A stretch of 64,000 nt of DNA from VRUE01 sp963770315 (GCA_963770315.1 CAVYPC010000002.1:1860001-1924000); one strand, 5' to 3'; shown: positions 1 through 8,541, numbered from the stretch's first letter. Numbers and translations are program-made. Notes: generated by a model not told the origin, from the sequence alone.

Positions 1-161
1 TCCAGGTCTTTCACCGGGAACAGCGCCTGTCCTCGGTCGCCTACCACGTTCGCCGCCTGGTCGCCCTCGGCGCGCTGAGGCCGACCGGGGGACGACGGCC
101 GGTACGCGGCTCGATCGAAAGGTTCTATCGCCTCGGCCTCGCGAACAAGCAACAGAGCTAA
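1..161 (+). CDS. C-terminal end of a winged helix-turn-helix regulator (cut by left edge)
   Basis: The frame is open from base 3 and stops with TAA at 159-161, giving 52 residues of a protein whose start lies outside the window. The visible part contains SSVAYHVRRLVALGAL, the recognition helix of an ArsR-like winged HTH, followed by a wing (GGRRPVRGSIERFYRL). No cysteines are seen, so it does not resemble the C-terminal Fe-S part of mycobacterial SufR. It ends 32 bases before sufU and could be unrelated to it. DNA binding is inferred from the fold only. Confidence 0.6.
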   Translation, partial: QVFHREQRLSSVAYHVRRLVALGALRPTGGRRPVRGSIERFYRLGLANKQQS

Positions 162-180
162 GCCCCTCCCACGGCTTCGC

Positions 181-186
181 TAGCCT
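181..186 (+). promoter_or_regulatory. -10 box (TAGCCT) of sufU, leaderless type
   Basis: TAGCCT fits the actinobacterial TANNNT -10 consensus and ends seven bases before the sufU ATG, so transcription would begin at or next to the start codon. No ribosome binding site precedes the ATG. The same arrangement recurs at many genes in this window. Confidence 0.5.
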
Positions 187-193
187 CGCTGCT

Positions 194-625
194 ATGGACG
201 AGCTGTACCGAGATCAGATCCTCGAGCACTACAAGCGGCCGCACAACTTCGGCAGGCTGGATCGACCCGACCTCGAGTTCGAGGACACGAACCCGTTCTG
301 CGGCGACGAACAGCACGTGACGATCCGCCTCGACGGGGAGGGGCGGGTGGCGGAGATCGCCTTCGAGGGCCAGGGCTGCGCGATCTCCACCGCCGCCACC
401 TCGCTGCTCACCGACGAGCTGGTCGGCAAGAGCCGCGAGGAGCTGCTGCGACTGCCGAAGGAGCTCGTCCTCGAGCTGCTCGGGATCGATATCTCCGCCA
501 CCCGGATGAAGTGCGCGATGCTCGGCCTCAAGGTCGTCAAGAGCGCCGGCCTCGGCGAGCCTGCCGAATGGGAGGACGAGGGCGAGGCCGGCGACCCCTC
601 GGAGGCCGCCGCCGACCTCGGTTAG
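194..625 (+). CDS. sufU: Fe-S cluster assembly protein SufU (NifU-like)
   Basis: 143 residues, the usual length for SufU. It carries the three conserved Cys motifs of the family: NPFCGD near residue 36, GQGCAIS near 62 and MKCAML near 107, with the Asp of CGD, which together bind zinc in characterised SufU proteins. SufU accepts persulfide sulfur from the cysteine desulfurase SufS and passes it to the SufBCD scaffold. The start has no Shine-Dalgarno sequence but lies seven bases after a TAGCCT box. The last 25 residues are an acidic, Ala/Glu-rich tail. sufB and sufD follow 1.3 kb downstream on the same strand, separated by an opposing gene. Confidence 0.93.
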   Translation: MDELYRDQILEHYKRPHNFGRLDRPDLEFEDTNPFCGDEQHVTIRLDGEGRVAEIAFEGQGCAISTAATSLLTDELVGKSREELLRLPKELVLELLGIDISATRMKCAMLGLKVVKSAGLGEPAEWEDEGEAGDPSEAAADLG

Positions 626-627
626 CC

Positions 628-1422
628 CTAGCTGGACTGCATGCTGGGGTCGGGCGTCATCACCGCGAAGACGGCGCCGAAGGGGTCTTTGACGATCGCG
701 ATGCGGCCGACTTCGGCGATGTCGAACGGCTCGAGCGCGACACCGCCGCCCGACTCCGTCGCCTTGGCGACCGTGGCGTCGGTGTCATCGACGGCGAAGT
801 AGACCAGCCAGTGGGCCGGGACCTCGCCGGGGGCGCGTCCGGTGATGTCGATCATGCCGCCGACCGAGTCCTCCCCCACCTTGATGCGGGTGTAGGTGCC
901 GGTCTCGAACTCGCGCTCCTCGAAGCCCCAGCCAAAGACGGCGCCGTAGAACGACTTGGCGGCCTCGGGGTCGCGCGTGTTGAGCTCGTTCCAGGCGACC
1001 GCGTTGGACTCGTTGACGATTTCGGCGCCGACGAAGGTGCCCGGCTGCCAGACCCCGATCACGGCCCCGGTCGGGTCGGCGAAGATCGCCATCCGGCCCA
1101 GGTCCATCACGTCCATCGGCTCGGCGAACACGGTGGCGCCGGCCTGCTTCGCCTTGGCCACGGTCGCGTCGGCGTCCTCGACCGAGAGGTAGGAGCTCCA
1201 GGCGGGCGGCTGGTCCTCGTCCATCAGCGGCATCATCCCCGCGACCGGCTTGCCGCGCAGCATCGCCTGACGGTAGCCGCCGGTCTGCTCTGGGTTCTCG
1301 GACTCAGGAACATCCCAGCCAAAGAGGCCGCCGTAGAAGTCGACCGCTTTGTCGATGTCAGGGATGCTGCCGAGTTCAACCCAGGAAGGCGTTCCGGGCG
1401 CGTAGCTGGTTCTCACACTCAT
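628..1422 (-). CDS. VOC family protein with two glyoxalase-fold domains
   Basis: 264 residues made of two similar VOC (glyoxalase/bleomycin-resistance) modules. The first begins TPSWVELGSIPDIDKAVDFY and the second NAVAWNELNTRDPEAAKSFY; each ends with a (V/I)(A/I)KDP-type or FADPTGAV-type strand. This two-module layout matches the CFP30B / YP_9-type hydroxylase-like proteins common in actinobacteria. The ATG at 1422 is chosen over upstream codons because AGGAGAGG lies just upstream. The natural substrate is unknown. It is transcribed away from the Rieske-sufBD genes and its stop is two bases from the sufU stop. Confidence 0.85.
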   Translation of the reverse strand: MSVRTSYAPGTPSWVELGSIPDIDKAVDFYGGLFGWDVPESENPEQTGGYRQAMLRGKPVAGMMPLMDEDQPPAWSSYLSVEDADATVAKAKQAGATVFAEPMDVMDLGRMAIFADPTGAVIGVWQPGTFVGAEIVNESNAVAWNELNTRDPEAAKSFYGAVFGWGFEEREFETGTYTRIKVGEDSVGGMIDITGRAPGEVPAHWLVYFAVDDTDATVAKATESGGGVALEPFDIAEVGRIAIVKDPFGAVFAVMTPDPSMQSS

Positions 1423-1604
1423 CGCTTGTCCTCTCCTCGAAGTTTCTTCCGGCCATCCTCCCACTACCCGCCACCCGGTGGTCAATCGCTCGTTAACCGC
1501 CCAAATGCCCGCCCGGCCCGGCCGCTAAAATCCGACCGTAGAAGTAGGATTAAGTTTCAACCCGCACGAGCACGTGCGGAGAGCGTCTCGATGAAGGACT
1601 CCTC

Positions 1605-1931
1605 TTGACCGACACCGCTGGAACCACGATCCCCGTCTGCCCGCTCGCCGAGCTGGGTCCCGGCGCGATGCGCCTGGTCGAGCACGACAGCGTGAAGATC
1701 GGGGTCTTCAACTGCGACGGGACGCTGTACGCGATCGAGGATCGCTGCTCCCACGACGACGGGCCGCTCGCCGAGGGCGAGTTCAGCCCCGAGACCTGCA
1801 CCGTCGAGTGCCCCCGTCACGGCTCCCTCTTCGACCTGACCAGCGGCAGGCCGAAGACGCTCCCCGCCTATGCTCCCGTGCGTACGTTCACGACGGCCGT
1901 CGTGAACGACACCATCGTCCTGGAGGTCTGA
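1605..1931 (+). CDS. Rieske [2Fe-2S] ferredoxin of the suf cluster
   Basis: 108-residue single-domain Rieske protein. CSHDDGPL near residue 47 and CPRHGSLFD near 65 provide the two Cys-His pairs that ligate a [2Fe-2S] cluster. Small soluble Rieske ferredoxins of this kind are found inside actinobacterial suf operons, where an electron-transfer role in cluster assembly is assumed. The start is a TTG at 1605; an ATG at 1591 runs straight into a stop and is not used. It ends five bases before sufB, so the two are co-transcribed. Confidence 0.88.
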   Translation: MTDTAGTTIPVCPLAELGPGAMRLVEHDSVKIGVFNCDGTLYAIEDRCSHDDGPLAEGEFSPETCTVECPRHGSLFDLTSGRPKTLPAYAPVRTFTTAVVNDTIVLEV

Positions 1932-1936
1932 CAGCC

Positions 1937-3370
1937 ATGGCAACGCCCGAGGCAGTCGCAGAGAAAAAAGAGCTTGCCGGCATCAACGCCGACTACAAGG
2001 AGAAGTTCGGCTTCCACGACCCCGAGAGCGGCTACGCCTACAAGGCGCCGAAGGGCCTCTCGCGGGAAGTGGTCGAATCGATCTCCGAGTACAAGGACGA
2101 GCCGCAGTGGATGCGCGACTTCCGGCTGAAGGCGCTCGAGCACTTCGAAAACCGCCCGACCCCGAACTGGGGCGGCAACCTCGGTCAGATCGACTTCGAA
2201 GACATCCACTACTTCGTCCGCGCCTCCGAAAAGAACAGCCGCGACTGGAGCGAGGTCCCCGAGGACATCAAGAACACCTTCGACCGGCTCGGCATCCCCG
2301 AGGCGGAGCGCAAATTCCTCTCCGGGGTCGGCGCCCAGTACGAGTCGGAGGTCGTCTACCACCAGGTCAACGAGAAGCTCGAGGCCCAGGGCGTGATCTT
2401 CACCGACATGGACACGGCGCTGCGCGAGCACGAGGATCTGGTCCGCGAGTACTGGGCGACGATCATCCCGCCCAACGACAACAAACTGGCGGCGCTCAAC
2501 TCGGCCGTCTGGTCGGGCGGCTCCTTCGTCTACGTACCCGCCGGGGTCAAGGTCGAGATGCCGCTGCAGGCCTACTTCCGGATCAACACCGAGAACATGG
2601 GTCAGTTCGAGCGGACGCTGATCATCGCCGAGGAGGGCTCCGACGTCCACTACATCGAGGGCTGCACGGCGCCGGTCTACTCGACCGACTCGCTGCACTC
2701 CGCCGTGGTCGAGATCGCCTGCAAGCCGAGCTCGCGCGTCCGCTACACGACCGTCCAGAACTGGTCGCAGAACGTCTACAACCTGGTCACCAAGCGCGCC
2801 GTCGCCCACGAGAAGGCGACGATGGAGTGGGTCGACTGCAACCTCGGATCGAAACTGACGATGAAGTACCCGTCGATCTACCTGCTCGGCCCCGAAGCCC
2901 ACGGGGAGATCCTCTCGATCGCCTTCGCCGGCCAGGGCCAGCACCAGGACGCCGGCGGCAAGATCATCCACGCCGCGCCGCGCACCTCGTCCTCGATCTT
3001 CTCCAAGTCGATCTCCAAGGACGGCGGCCGGGCGACCTACCGCGGCCTGCTCGAAGTCGCCGACGGGGCGAGCGAGTCGCGCTCGAAGGTCGTCTGCGAC
3101 GCGCTGCTGCTCGACGAGGACTCGCGCTCGGACACCTACCCGACGATCCGGATCGGCGAGAACGACGCCGACGTCGGCCACGAGGCGACCGTCTCGAAGA
3201 TCGGCGACGAGCAGATTTTCTACCTGCAGAGCCACGGGCTCGACGAGGAGGAGGCCTCGAAGATGATCGTCAACGGCTTCATCGAGCCGGTCACCAAGGA
3301 GCTGCCGATGGAGTACGCGGTCGAGCTGAATCGACTCATAGAGCTGCAGATGGAGGGAAGCATTGGCTGA
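1937..3370 (+). CDS. sufB: Fe-S cluster assembly scaffold SufB
   Basis: 477 residues, typical for SufB. The ATG at 1937 follows the Rieske stop; the open frame further upstream is not coding. Family signatures include SGGSFVYVPAGVKVEMPLQA in the middle, EEGSDVHYIEGCTAP, and the C-terminal HEATVSKIGDEQIFYLQSHG with the conserved region contacting SufC and SufD. SufB with SufC and SufD forms the cytosolic scaffold on which clusters are built. The stop overlaps the start of sufD by eight bases, which suggests coupled translation and equal stoichiometry. Confidence 0.96.
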   Translation: MATPEAVAEKKELAGINADYKEKFGFHDPESGYAYKAPKGLSREVVESISEYKDEPQWMRDFRLKALEHFENRPTPNWGGNLGQIDFEDIHYFVRASEKNSRDWSEVPEDIKNTFDRLGIPEAERKFLSGVGAQYESEVVYHQVNEKLEAQGVIFTDMDTALREHEDLVREYWATIIPPNDNKLAALNSAVWSGGSFVYVPAGVKVEMPLQAYFRINTENMGQFERTLIIAEEGSDVHYIEGCTAPVYSTDSLHSAVVEIACKPSSRVRYTTVQNWSQNVYNLVTKRAVAHEKATMEWVDCNLGSKLTMKYPSIYLLGPEAHGEILSIAFAGQGQHQDAGGKIIHAAPRTSSSIFSKSISKDGGRATYRGLLEVADGASESRSKVVCDALLLDEDSRSDTYPTIRIGENDADVGHEATVSKIGDEQIFYLQSHGLDEEEASKMIVNGFIEPVTKELPMEYAVELNRLIELQMEGSIG

Positions 3371-4523
3371 GGTAGCGACCGAGCCCACCTGGTTGGACGA
3401 GAGGCGCCGGCGGGGCGCCTCTCTCGCGCAGAGCCTCCCCCTCCCCGACCAGAAGGCGAAGGGGTGGGAATTCACCGACCTCTCGACGCTGAACCTCGAC
3501 GCCTACGCGGCGAGTGCTCCATCGGCCACCGTAGAGGGGGCTAAGGGAGCAAGCGTGATCTCCCTCGCCGAGGCCCTGGATTCGCATGCCGAGCTGCTGC
3601 ACGAGCGGCTCGGGTCGCTGGTGCCGATCGAGGATCCCTTCGTCGCCCGCAACGAGGCTGGCTGGCGCGACGGCGTCCTCGTCCACGTGCCGCGCGGGGT
3701 CAAGGTCGAGGAGCCGATCCGGATCGAGCTGCCGCTCGACGAAGATGGCGCCGCGATCTCCTGGCGCACGCTGGTCGTGCTCGAGGAGGGTGCCGAGGCC
3801 GAGGTCTGGGAGCACTGCGGCTCGGCCGGCGACGACACCGACGCGCTGCTCAACACGGTGGTCGAGCTGCATGTCGGACAGGCGGCGACGCTGCGCTACG
3901 TCTCGACCCAGGACATCTCCGAGCGAGCTTGGATCTTCTCCAGCCAGCGGGCGCAGGTGGAGCGCGATGCCCGCCTCGACTGGACCGCGCTCGGCTTCGG
4001 CTCGGCCCGCGGCAAGGTGAGAATGGAGACCAACCTGGCCGGCGCCGGCTCCGAGGCGCGGGTCACCGGCGGCTACGCCGGCGGTCCCGGCCAGCACCTC
4101 GACTTCGACACCAAGCAGGAGCACTCGGCCCCGAACACCTTCTCCGACCTCGCCTTCCGCGGCGTGCTCGCCGCCGGGGCGACCGCGGTCTGGCGCGGCA
4201 TGATCCGGGTCGACCCCGGCGCCCAGGGGACCGACGCCTTCCAGGAGAGCCGCAACCTGCTGCTCTCACCCGACGCCCACGCGGACGCGATCCCGGGCCT
4301 CGAGATCGAAGCCGACGACGTCCGCTGCACCCACGCCGCGGCGATCGCCCAGATCGACCGCGACCAGCTCTTCTACCTGACCTCGCGCGGGCTCGACCCA
4401 GCGACGGCCAAGCAGGTGATCATCGAGGGCTTCCTCGAGTCGCTGGTCGAGCGCCTGGCCGAGGGGCCGGTGCGCGACGAGATTTCCGCCGCGCTCGAGC
4501 GGCGGCTCGGCGAGATCCTCTAG
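3363..4523 (+). CDS. sufD: Fe-S cluster assembly protein SufD
   Basis: 386 residues, related to SufB in its second half. Evidence includes VHVPRGVKVEEPIRIELP, the repeated beta-helix strands, and the C-terminal CTHAAAIAQIDRDQLFYLTS followed by SRGLDPATAKQVIIEGFLES. The start is a TTG at 3363, supported by GGAGGGA seven bases upstream inside the end of sufB. SufD partners SufB in the scaffold and aids iron entry. The next gene is convergent, so the operon ends here; sufC and sufS are not downstream. Confidence 0.94.
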   Translation: MAEVATEPTWLDERRRRGASLAQSLPLPDQKAKGWEFTDLSTLNLDAYAASAPSATVEGAKGASVISLAEALDSHAELLHERLGSLVPIEDPFVARNEAGWRDGVLVHVPRGVKVEEPIRIELPLDEDGAAISWRTLVVLEEGAEAEVWEHCGSAGDDTDALLNTVVELHVGQAATLRYVSTQDISERAWIFSSQRAQVERDARLDWTALGFGSARGKVRMETNLAGAGSEARVTGGYAGGPGQHLDFDTKQEHSAPNTFSDLAFRGVLAAGATAVWRGMIRVDPGAQGTDAFQESRNLLLSPDAHADAIPGLEIEADDVRCTHAAAIAQIDRDQLFYLTSRGLDPATAKQVIIEGFLESLVERLAEGPVRDEISAALERRLGEIL

Positions 4524-4550
4524 AGCCAGCCATTCTCCGGTCCAGACGGC

Positions 4551-5948
4551 TCATGCGTTGGCCACCGAGAGCAGGTAGAGACCGAAGCAGGTGAAGGCGA
4601 CCATCACCGCGAGCATCCAGTACTGCGAGCGCGCCGCCTGGCGGTAGTCGCCCCAGTAGGCGGTGGCGCGATCGTGGGCGAGGGTGAGGCCGATCACGTG
4701 GCCGATCACGAGGGCGCCGACCTGCACGTACCAGATCGCATTTGCGCTGAGCAGCTGGAAGTCGATCCCGGCGGAGGTGGTGCCGAAGAGATCGGTGGTG
4801 CCGGTGCCCAACGGGTCGGAGAGCAGGTAGGTGAACTGCGCCTGCTCCTGAAAGACGAAGAGGCTGAAGTAGTGGGCGACGAGGTAAGCGAAGGCGATCG
4901 GGATCAGGGTGTGGGCAAAGCCGGAGCGTAATTTCTTGAACGAGGGCGCACCGGCGACGCTCGCCATTCCCCGCACCCCGATCAGGTAGACGAGAGCGAC
5001 ACCGGCGAAGCAGAGCAGGATGAAGATCGTGTCGGTGAGGCGCAGCGCCGAGGTGAGCCCGAGGCCGGCGTCGGTGAGGTGGTTGAAGGTGCTTTCGAGG
5101 GCGCCTTTGAACGCTCCCTCCTGGGCGCCGTCGAAGCTGGTGGACGCGATCGAGGCGATCACCACCGCCGCCGAGCCGGGAACGGTCGCCCAGGTCGTGG
5201 CCGCCGCGAAGGGCCTGCGCACGCCGAGCCGGCCGTTCTCGACCCCGAAGCAACCGAGCCGGCCGAACATGCCGAAGTAGACCGAGAACACCTCGCCGGT
5301 CCGGCACCACTGCTCGGTGCCGAACAGCGCCATCATCACCAGGGTGTAGGCGCTGTAGACGAGGGCCCCCACCGCGGCGGCGTGAGGCGCGAGCCCCACC
5401 GCTACGCCGCCACTGGCCCCGTAGATGATCTCCAGCCAGACGACCGCGATCAGGCCGAAGGCGGCGGGCCAGCGCCCCAGCGCCTCGGGATAGCGCAGGT
5501 GAGCCGGGCGCTGGCCGGCCAGCGCGGCGAACGCGCCCCCCGCAACCCGCCCGACCGCGCGCCACGGGTTGAAGGGCCGGAAGACATCGCCGAGGAAGAC
5601 GCTGAACAGGGGGAAGCCGAGCCAGGCGGTGACGTAGAGGAAGGTGAGGGCGAAGTTGCGATCGGGGGCTTCGGTGCCACGCAGGCCGGCGTAGATCGCC
5701 AGGCAGAGCAGGAAGACTCCGACGAGGCCGGCTGCGATCTGCGCCGGGAGGCCGAGCAGGGCCCGCGAGAGCCCCGCCCCGAGGGGACGCCAACGGTCCC
5801 TCTCGAAGCGGGGCGTCCGCCAGCCGACCGAGAGCGCAAAGAAGGAGACGATCAGGACGATCGACGCCCCCCAGGCGAACAGCCAGGCCGGAACGGGCAG
5901 GTCTTTGCGCGCGACCAGCGCGTGCGCGAGCGGTAAGAAGAAGCTCAC
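4551..5948 (-). CDS. Multi-pass membrane protein of unknown function
   Basis: 465 residues with about ten to twelve hydrophobic segments, beginning right after residue 20 (WLFAWGASIVLIVSFFAL). Recurrent features are the segment SVFLGDVFRPFNPWRAVGR in the middle and a C-terminal YWMLAVMVAFTCFGLYLLS helix. Similar actinobacterial proteins are sometimes labelled fenitrothion hydrolase, a name that I would not transfer without proof. The start is GTG at 5948, overlapping the stop of the upstream cupredoxin-like gene by four bases (GTGA), so the two are translated together. The function may involve metals or respiration, judging only from the partner. Confidence 0.75.
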   Translation of the reverse strand: MSFFLPLAHALVARKDLPVPAWLFAWGASIVLIVSFFALSVGWRTPRFERDRWRPLGAGLSRALLGLPAQIAAGLVGVFLLCLAIYAGLRGTEAPDRNFALTFLYVTAWLGFPLFSVFLGDVFRPFNPWRAVGRVAGGAFAALAGQRPAHLRYPEALGRWPAAFGLIAVVWLEIIYGASGGVAVGLAPHAAAVGALVYSAYTLVMMALFGTEQWCRTGEVFSVYFGMFGRLGCFGVENGRLGVRRPFAAATTWATVPGSAAVVIASIASTSFDGAQEGAFKGALESTFNHLTDAGLGLTSALRLTDTIFILLCFAGVALVYLIGVRGMASVAGAPSFKKLRSGFAHTLIPIAFAYLVAHYFSLFVFQEQAQFTYLLSDPLGTGTTDLFGTTSAGIDFQLLSANAIWYVQVGALVIGHVIGLTLAHDRATAYWGDYRQAARSQYWMLAVMVAFTCFGLYLLSVANA

Positions 5949-6316
5949 GGGTTGACCGTCAGTTCGAGGATCTGTTCTTTGCGACCCTCCAGCTCCGCCT
6001 CGAAGACGCCTTCGATCGTCGCCGGGAAGTCGAAGCTGACCGAGCCGCCCGCCTTGACGTCCTTCATGATGTCGTAGCCGTGCATGTGGACCTCGTCGCT
6101 GACGTCCGAGTCCACCTTGAAGCGGACCTGTTCGCCCTTGTTGTAGGTCAGCTGGGCGATGCCGCCTACCGGCTTGCCGTTCTTGATCACGATCGTGGTG
6201 ACGCCCTTGGTGGTGGCGCTGGTGTCGCTGCCGCCGTTCTTCAACACGACCAGCAGCACGACCGCCACGACGACGATCGCGATACCGGCCAGCACACGTC
6301 CGGTGTTCGAGCTCAT
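5945..6316 (-). CDS. Membrane-anchored cupredoxin-like domain protein
   Basis: 123 residues from the ATG at 6316, which has AAGGAGC upstream. An N-terminal hydrophobic segment (VLAGIAIVVVAVVLLVVL, residues 7-24) anchors or exports the protein. The remainder is a small beta-sandwich with DEVHMHGYDIMKDVKAGG and FDFPATIEGVFEAEL, a pattern seen in cupredoxin-like domains in which the His pair may bind copper. The classical Cys ligand of blue copper proteins is absent. It overlaps the following membrane protein gene by four bases; a copper or electron-transfer role for the pair is an inference. Confidence 0.7.
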   Translation of the reverse strand: MSSNTGRVLAGIAIVVVAVVLLVVLKNGGSDTSATTKGVTTIVIKNGKPVGGIAQLTYNKGEQVRFKVDSDVSDEVHMHGYDIMKDVKAGGSVSFDFPATIEGVFEAELEGRKEQILELTVNP

Positions 6317-6403
6317 TTTCTGCTCCTTCGCCGAAGGCGTGGGCATCCGGCCCACGCCGGGTTCGCCCGCAGCCCTCAGAGGGCGCGGACTCGAATCGCT
6401 GCG

Positions 6404-6646
6404 TTAGGCGGCGAGCGGAGGGGGACGCTGGGCGAGGCCGAAGGCGAGCAGCTGGCCGCCGCGCGCGGCGTGGGAGGCAGGCGGCCGTGGGCGTGGCGAG
6501 TTGCTTGCCACTGTGGCACCCGGTCGAGCCCGCGATGCGATCCGCTCCGCGAGCCGCATCGCCACCTCGCAGCCGGGGTAGTGGCCAAGGAGCAGCGCGA
6601 CGAGCAGCAGCAGGAGCGGGGCGGCCGCAATGGCGAACTCGGTCAT
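6404..6646 (-). CDS. Small membrane protein of unknown function
   Basis: 80 residues starting with one hydrophobic helix (IAAAPLLLLLVALLLGHYPG) and followed by a basic amphipathic stretch (VAMRLAERIASRARPG) and a Pro/Ala-rich tail. It precedes the cupredoxin-like and multi-pass membrane genes on the same strand with 87 bases between, and is likely part of the same transcription unit. I do not recognise a family with certainty. Codon composition is like the neighbours. Confidence 0.5.
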   Translation of the reverse strand: MTEFAIAAAPLLLLLVALLLGHYPGCEVAMRLAERIASRARPGATVASNSPRPRPPASHAARGGQLLAFGLAQRPPPLAA

Positions 6647-6697
6647 CGCTCGAACAAGCTAGCGCAGAAGGTAAGGCCCAGATAAGTTCCCACGCCG

Positions 6698-7519
6698 ATG
6701 CGGCCGGAAAGGGAGAACATCGCTGCGCCCGACCTGCCCGAGGGAATCGAGTGGATCGGCGAGGCGCCGCGCTCGATGCCGCTCGCGGCCGCGGCTGGCC
6801 CCGTCCTCGTCCACTTCCTCGACTTCTCCCAGCTCAACAGCGTGCGCACCCTCCCCTACGTCTCCGAGTGGGCGCGCCGCTACGAGGCGGATGGCCTGAC
6901 CACGATCGGCGTGCAGGCGCCGCGCTTCCCCTTCGGCTCCGAGCGCAAGACGGCGGCGGCGGGCCTGGAGCGGCTCGGCGTCGAGTTCCCGGTTGCGATC
7001 GACGCCGATCGCCGGCTCTGGCACGCCTACGGCTGCGAGGGCTGGCCCAGCCTCTTCCTCTGGAAGCTGGGCGGCGCGCTCGCCTGGTTCCACTTCGGCG
7101 AGGGGGAATACCGCGCCAGCGAGGAAGCGATCCAGGCTGAGCTGCGCGAGCAGGACGCCCTGCGCCCGCTGCCCGACACGATGGCCCCGATCCGCCCGAC
7201 CGACGCGCCCGGCGCAAAGGTCATGGCCCCCACGCCCGAGCTCTTCCCCGGCGGCTCCTGGGAGCGTCCCTGGACCGCCAGCGAGGACGGTGAGGAGCTG
7301 GACGTCGCCTACGAGGCCGGTGGCGTCTACGCCACGGTCGAGGGAGACGGTGAGACGGCGGTCGAGCTCGATGGCGCAGCCATTGGCTCAGTCGCGATCT
7401 CCGGCCCGGCCCTATACACACTCGCCGAGCACCCGCGCCACGAGTCGCACACAGTAACCCTCAAACCCTCCCCCGGCCTGCGGATCTGGTCCCTCAGCTT
7501 CGCCGCCGGCGTACCCTGA
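6698..7519 (+). CDS. DipZ/TlpA-like thioredoxin-fold protein lacking the CXXC motif
   Basis: 273 residues. Residues 35-150 form a thioredoxin fold of the DipZ C-terminal type: LVHFLDFSQLNSVRTLPYV, then YEADGLTTIGVQAPRF and GCEGWPSLFLWKLGG. In active members the first segment reads CINCLRTLPY; here both cysteines are replaced (QLNS). Residues 185-273 form a beta-rich domain resembling the carbohydrate-binding-like end of DipZ. No signal peptide is visible, so the protein is probably cytosolic. A scaffold or binding role is more likely than thiol redox chemistry. Confidence 0.75.
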   Translation: MRPERENIAAPDLPEGIEWIGEAPRSMPLAAAAGPVLVHFLDFSQLNSVRTLPYVSEWARRYEADGLTTIGVQAPRFPFGSERKTAAAGLERLGVEFPVAIDADRRLWHAYGCEGWPSLFLWKLGGALAWFHFGEGEYRASEEAIQAELREQDALRPLPDTMAPIRPTDAPGAKVMAPTPELFPGGSWERPWTASEDGEELDVAYEAGGVYATVEGDGETAVELDGAAIGSVAISGPALYTLAEHPRHESHTVTLKPSPGLRIWSLSFAAGVP

Positions 7520-7572
7520 CCACCGCCTCTGTTGCGTTTATGACCCCATAGGGGTAAAAAAGCGACAGAAGT

Positions 7573-8535
7573 TCAGGCGCCGACTACTTCACGGATCTTT
7601 TTGGGCAGCATGAAGCGCACGTCCTCGTGGACGGTGCGCAGCTCGGAGACGTCGTCGGCGCCGCGCTCGCGGAAGAGCTCGACCAGGCGCTCCACCAGCT
7701 CCTCGGGGGCACTGGCGCCGGAGGTGATTCCCACCGTCTCCACCCCCGCCAACCACTCCTCGCGCACCTGAGTGTGGTTGTCGATCAGGTGCGAGGCGGC
7801 GCCGTGTTCGCGCGCCACCTCGACCAGTCGGTTGGAGTTGGAGGAGTTGGTCGAGCCGATCACCAGCACCAGCTCGCACTCGCGGGCGAGCTGTTTGACG
7901 GCGATCTGGCGGTTGGTCGTCGCGTAACAGATGTCGTCGGACTTGGAGCTGACGATCGCCGGGAACTTGGCCCGCAGGGCGGCGATGATCTCGGCGGTTT
8001 CGTCGACCGAGAGGGTGGTCTGGGTGATGAAGGCGACGCGCTCGGGGTCGGAAACCTCGAGCCCCTCCACCTCCTCGGCGGTCTGCACGAGGACGATGCT
8101 CTCGGGGGCCTCGCCGGTGGTCCCTTCGACCTCCTCGTGGCCCTCGTGGCCGATCATCACGATCGTGTAGCCGTCGGCGGCGAAGCGACGCGCCGATACG
8201 TGCACCTTGGTCACCAGCGGGCAGGTGGCGTCGATCGTGCGCAGCTTGCGCGCGGCGGCGTTCTCGTGGACCGCGGGGGCGACTCCGTGGGCGGAGAAGA
8301 CGACCATCTCCCCCTCCGGCACCTCGGTCTCCTCTTCGACGAAGATCGCGCCCCGCTTGGCGAGCTCCTCGACCACGTGCTTGTTGTGGACGATCTCCTT
8401 GCGGACGTAGACGGGGGCGCCATAGTGCTCCAGCGCCCGCTCGACCGTCTGCACGGCGCGGTCGACGCCGGCGCAGTAGCCGCGCGGAGCGGCGAGCAGG
8501 ACGCGCTTGGGCGCCGCGGTTGCGGTGGTGGGCAT
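7573..8535 (-). CDS. ispH: 4-hydroxy-3-methylbut-2-enyl diphosphate reductase (IspH)
   Basis: 320 residues, normal for the family. IspH makes IPP and DMAPP from HMBPP in the last step of the MEP isoprenoid pathway, using a [4Fe-4S] cluster. The three cluster cysteines are present: RGYCAG at residue 21, DATCPLV near 105 and DICYATTNRQ near 205, and the catalytic TTNRQ and SSNSNRL motifs follow. The start codon lies six bases after a TACCCT box and has no ribosome binding site, suggesting a leaderless transcript. It is divergent from the WS/DGAT gene. Confidence 0.96.
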   Translation of the reverse strand: MPTTATAAPKRVLLAAPRGYCAGVDRAVQTVERALEHYGAPVYVRKEIVHNKHVVEELAKRGAIFVEEETEVPEGEMVVFSAHGVAPAVHENAAARKLRTIDATCPLVTKVHVSARRFAADGYTIVMIGHEGHEEVEGTTGEAPESIVLVQTAEEVEGLEVSDPERVAFITQTTLSVDETAEIIAALRAKFPAIVSSKSDDICYATTNRQIAVKQLARECELVLVIGSTNSSNSNRLVEVAREHGAASHLIDNHTQVREEWLAGVETVGITSGASAPEELVERLVELFRERGADDVSELRTVHEDVRFMLPKKIREVVGA

Positions 8536-8541
8536 GGCCCC

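Noticed and set aside
1529..1551. AATCC ... GGATT inverted repeat before the Rieske-sufBD genes, possible Fe-S regulator site
   Set aside because: Arms are only five bases and the sequence fits no known IscR or SufR site; it overlaps a likely AT-rich promoter, so chance is enough.
1868..3475. 535-codon open frame on the minus strand across sufB
   Set aside because: It mirrors sufB codons in antisense, is rich in Arg, Val, Leu and Asp and has no recognisable domain; sufB is certain.
5079..5936. 285-codon plus-strand frame within the multi-pass membrane gene
   Set aside because: Composition is that of a high-GC antisense shadow (Arg/Glu/Pro/Gly), and the opposite strand encodes clear membrane helices.
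7541..7558. ACCCC-ATA-GGGGT hairpin followed by A6 as a terminator
   Set aside because: The A-run follows on the plus strand, so it would not make a U-tract for the gene ending at 7519; for ispH the T-run precedes the stem.
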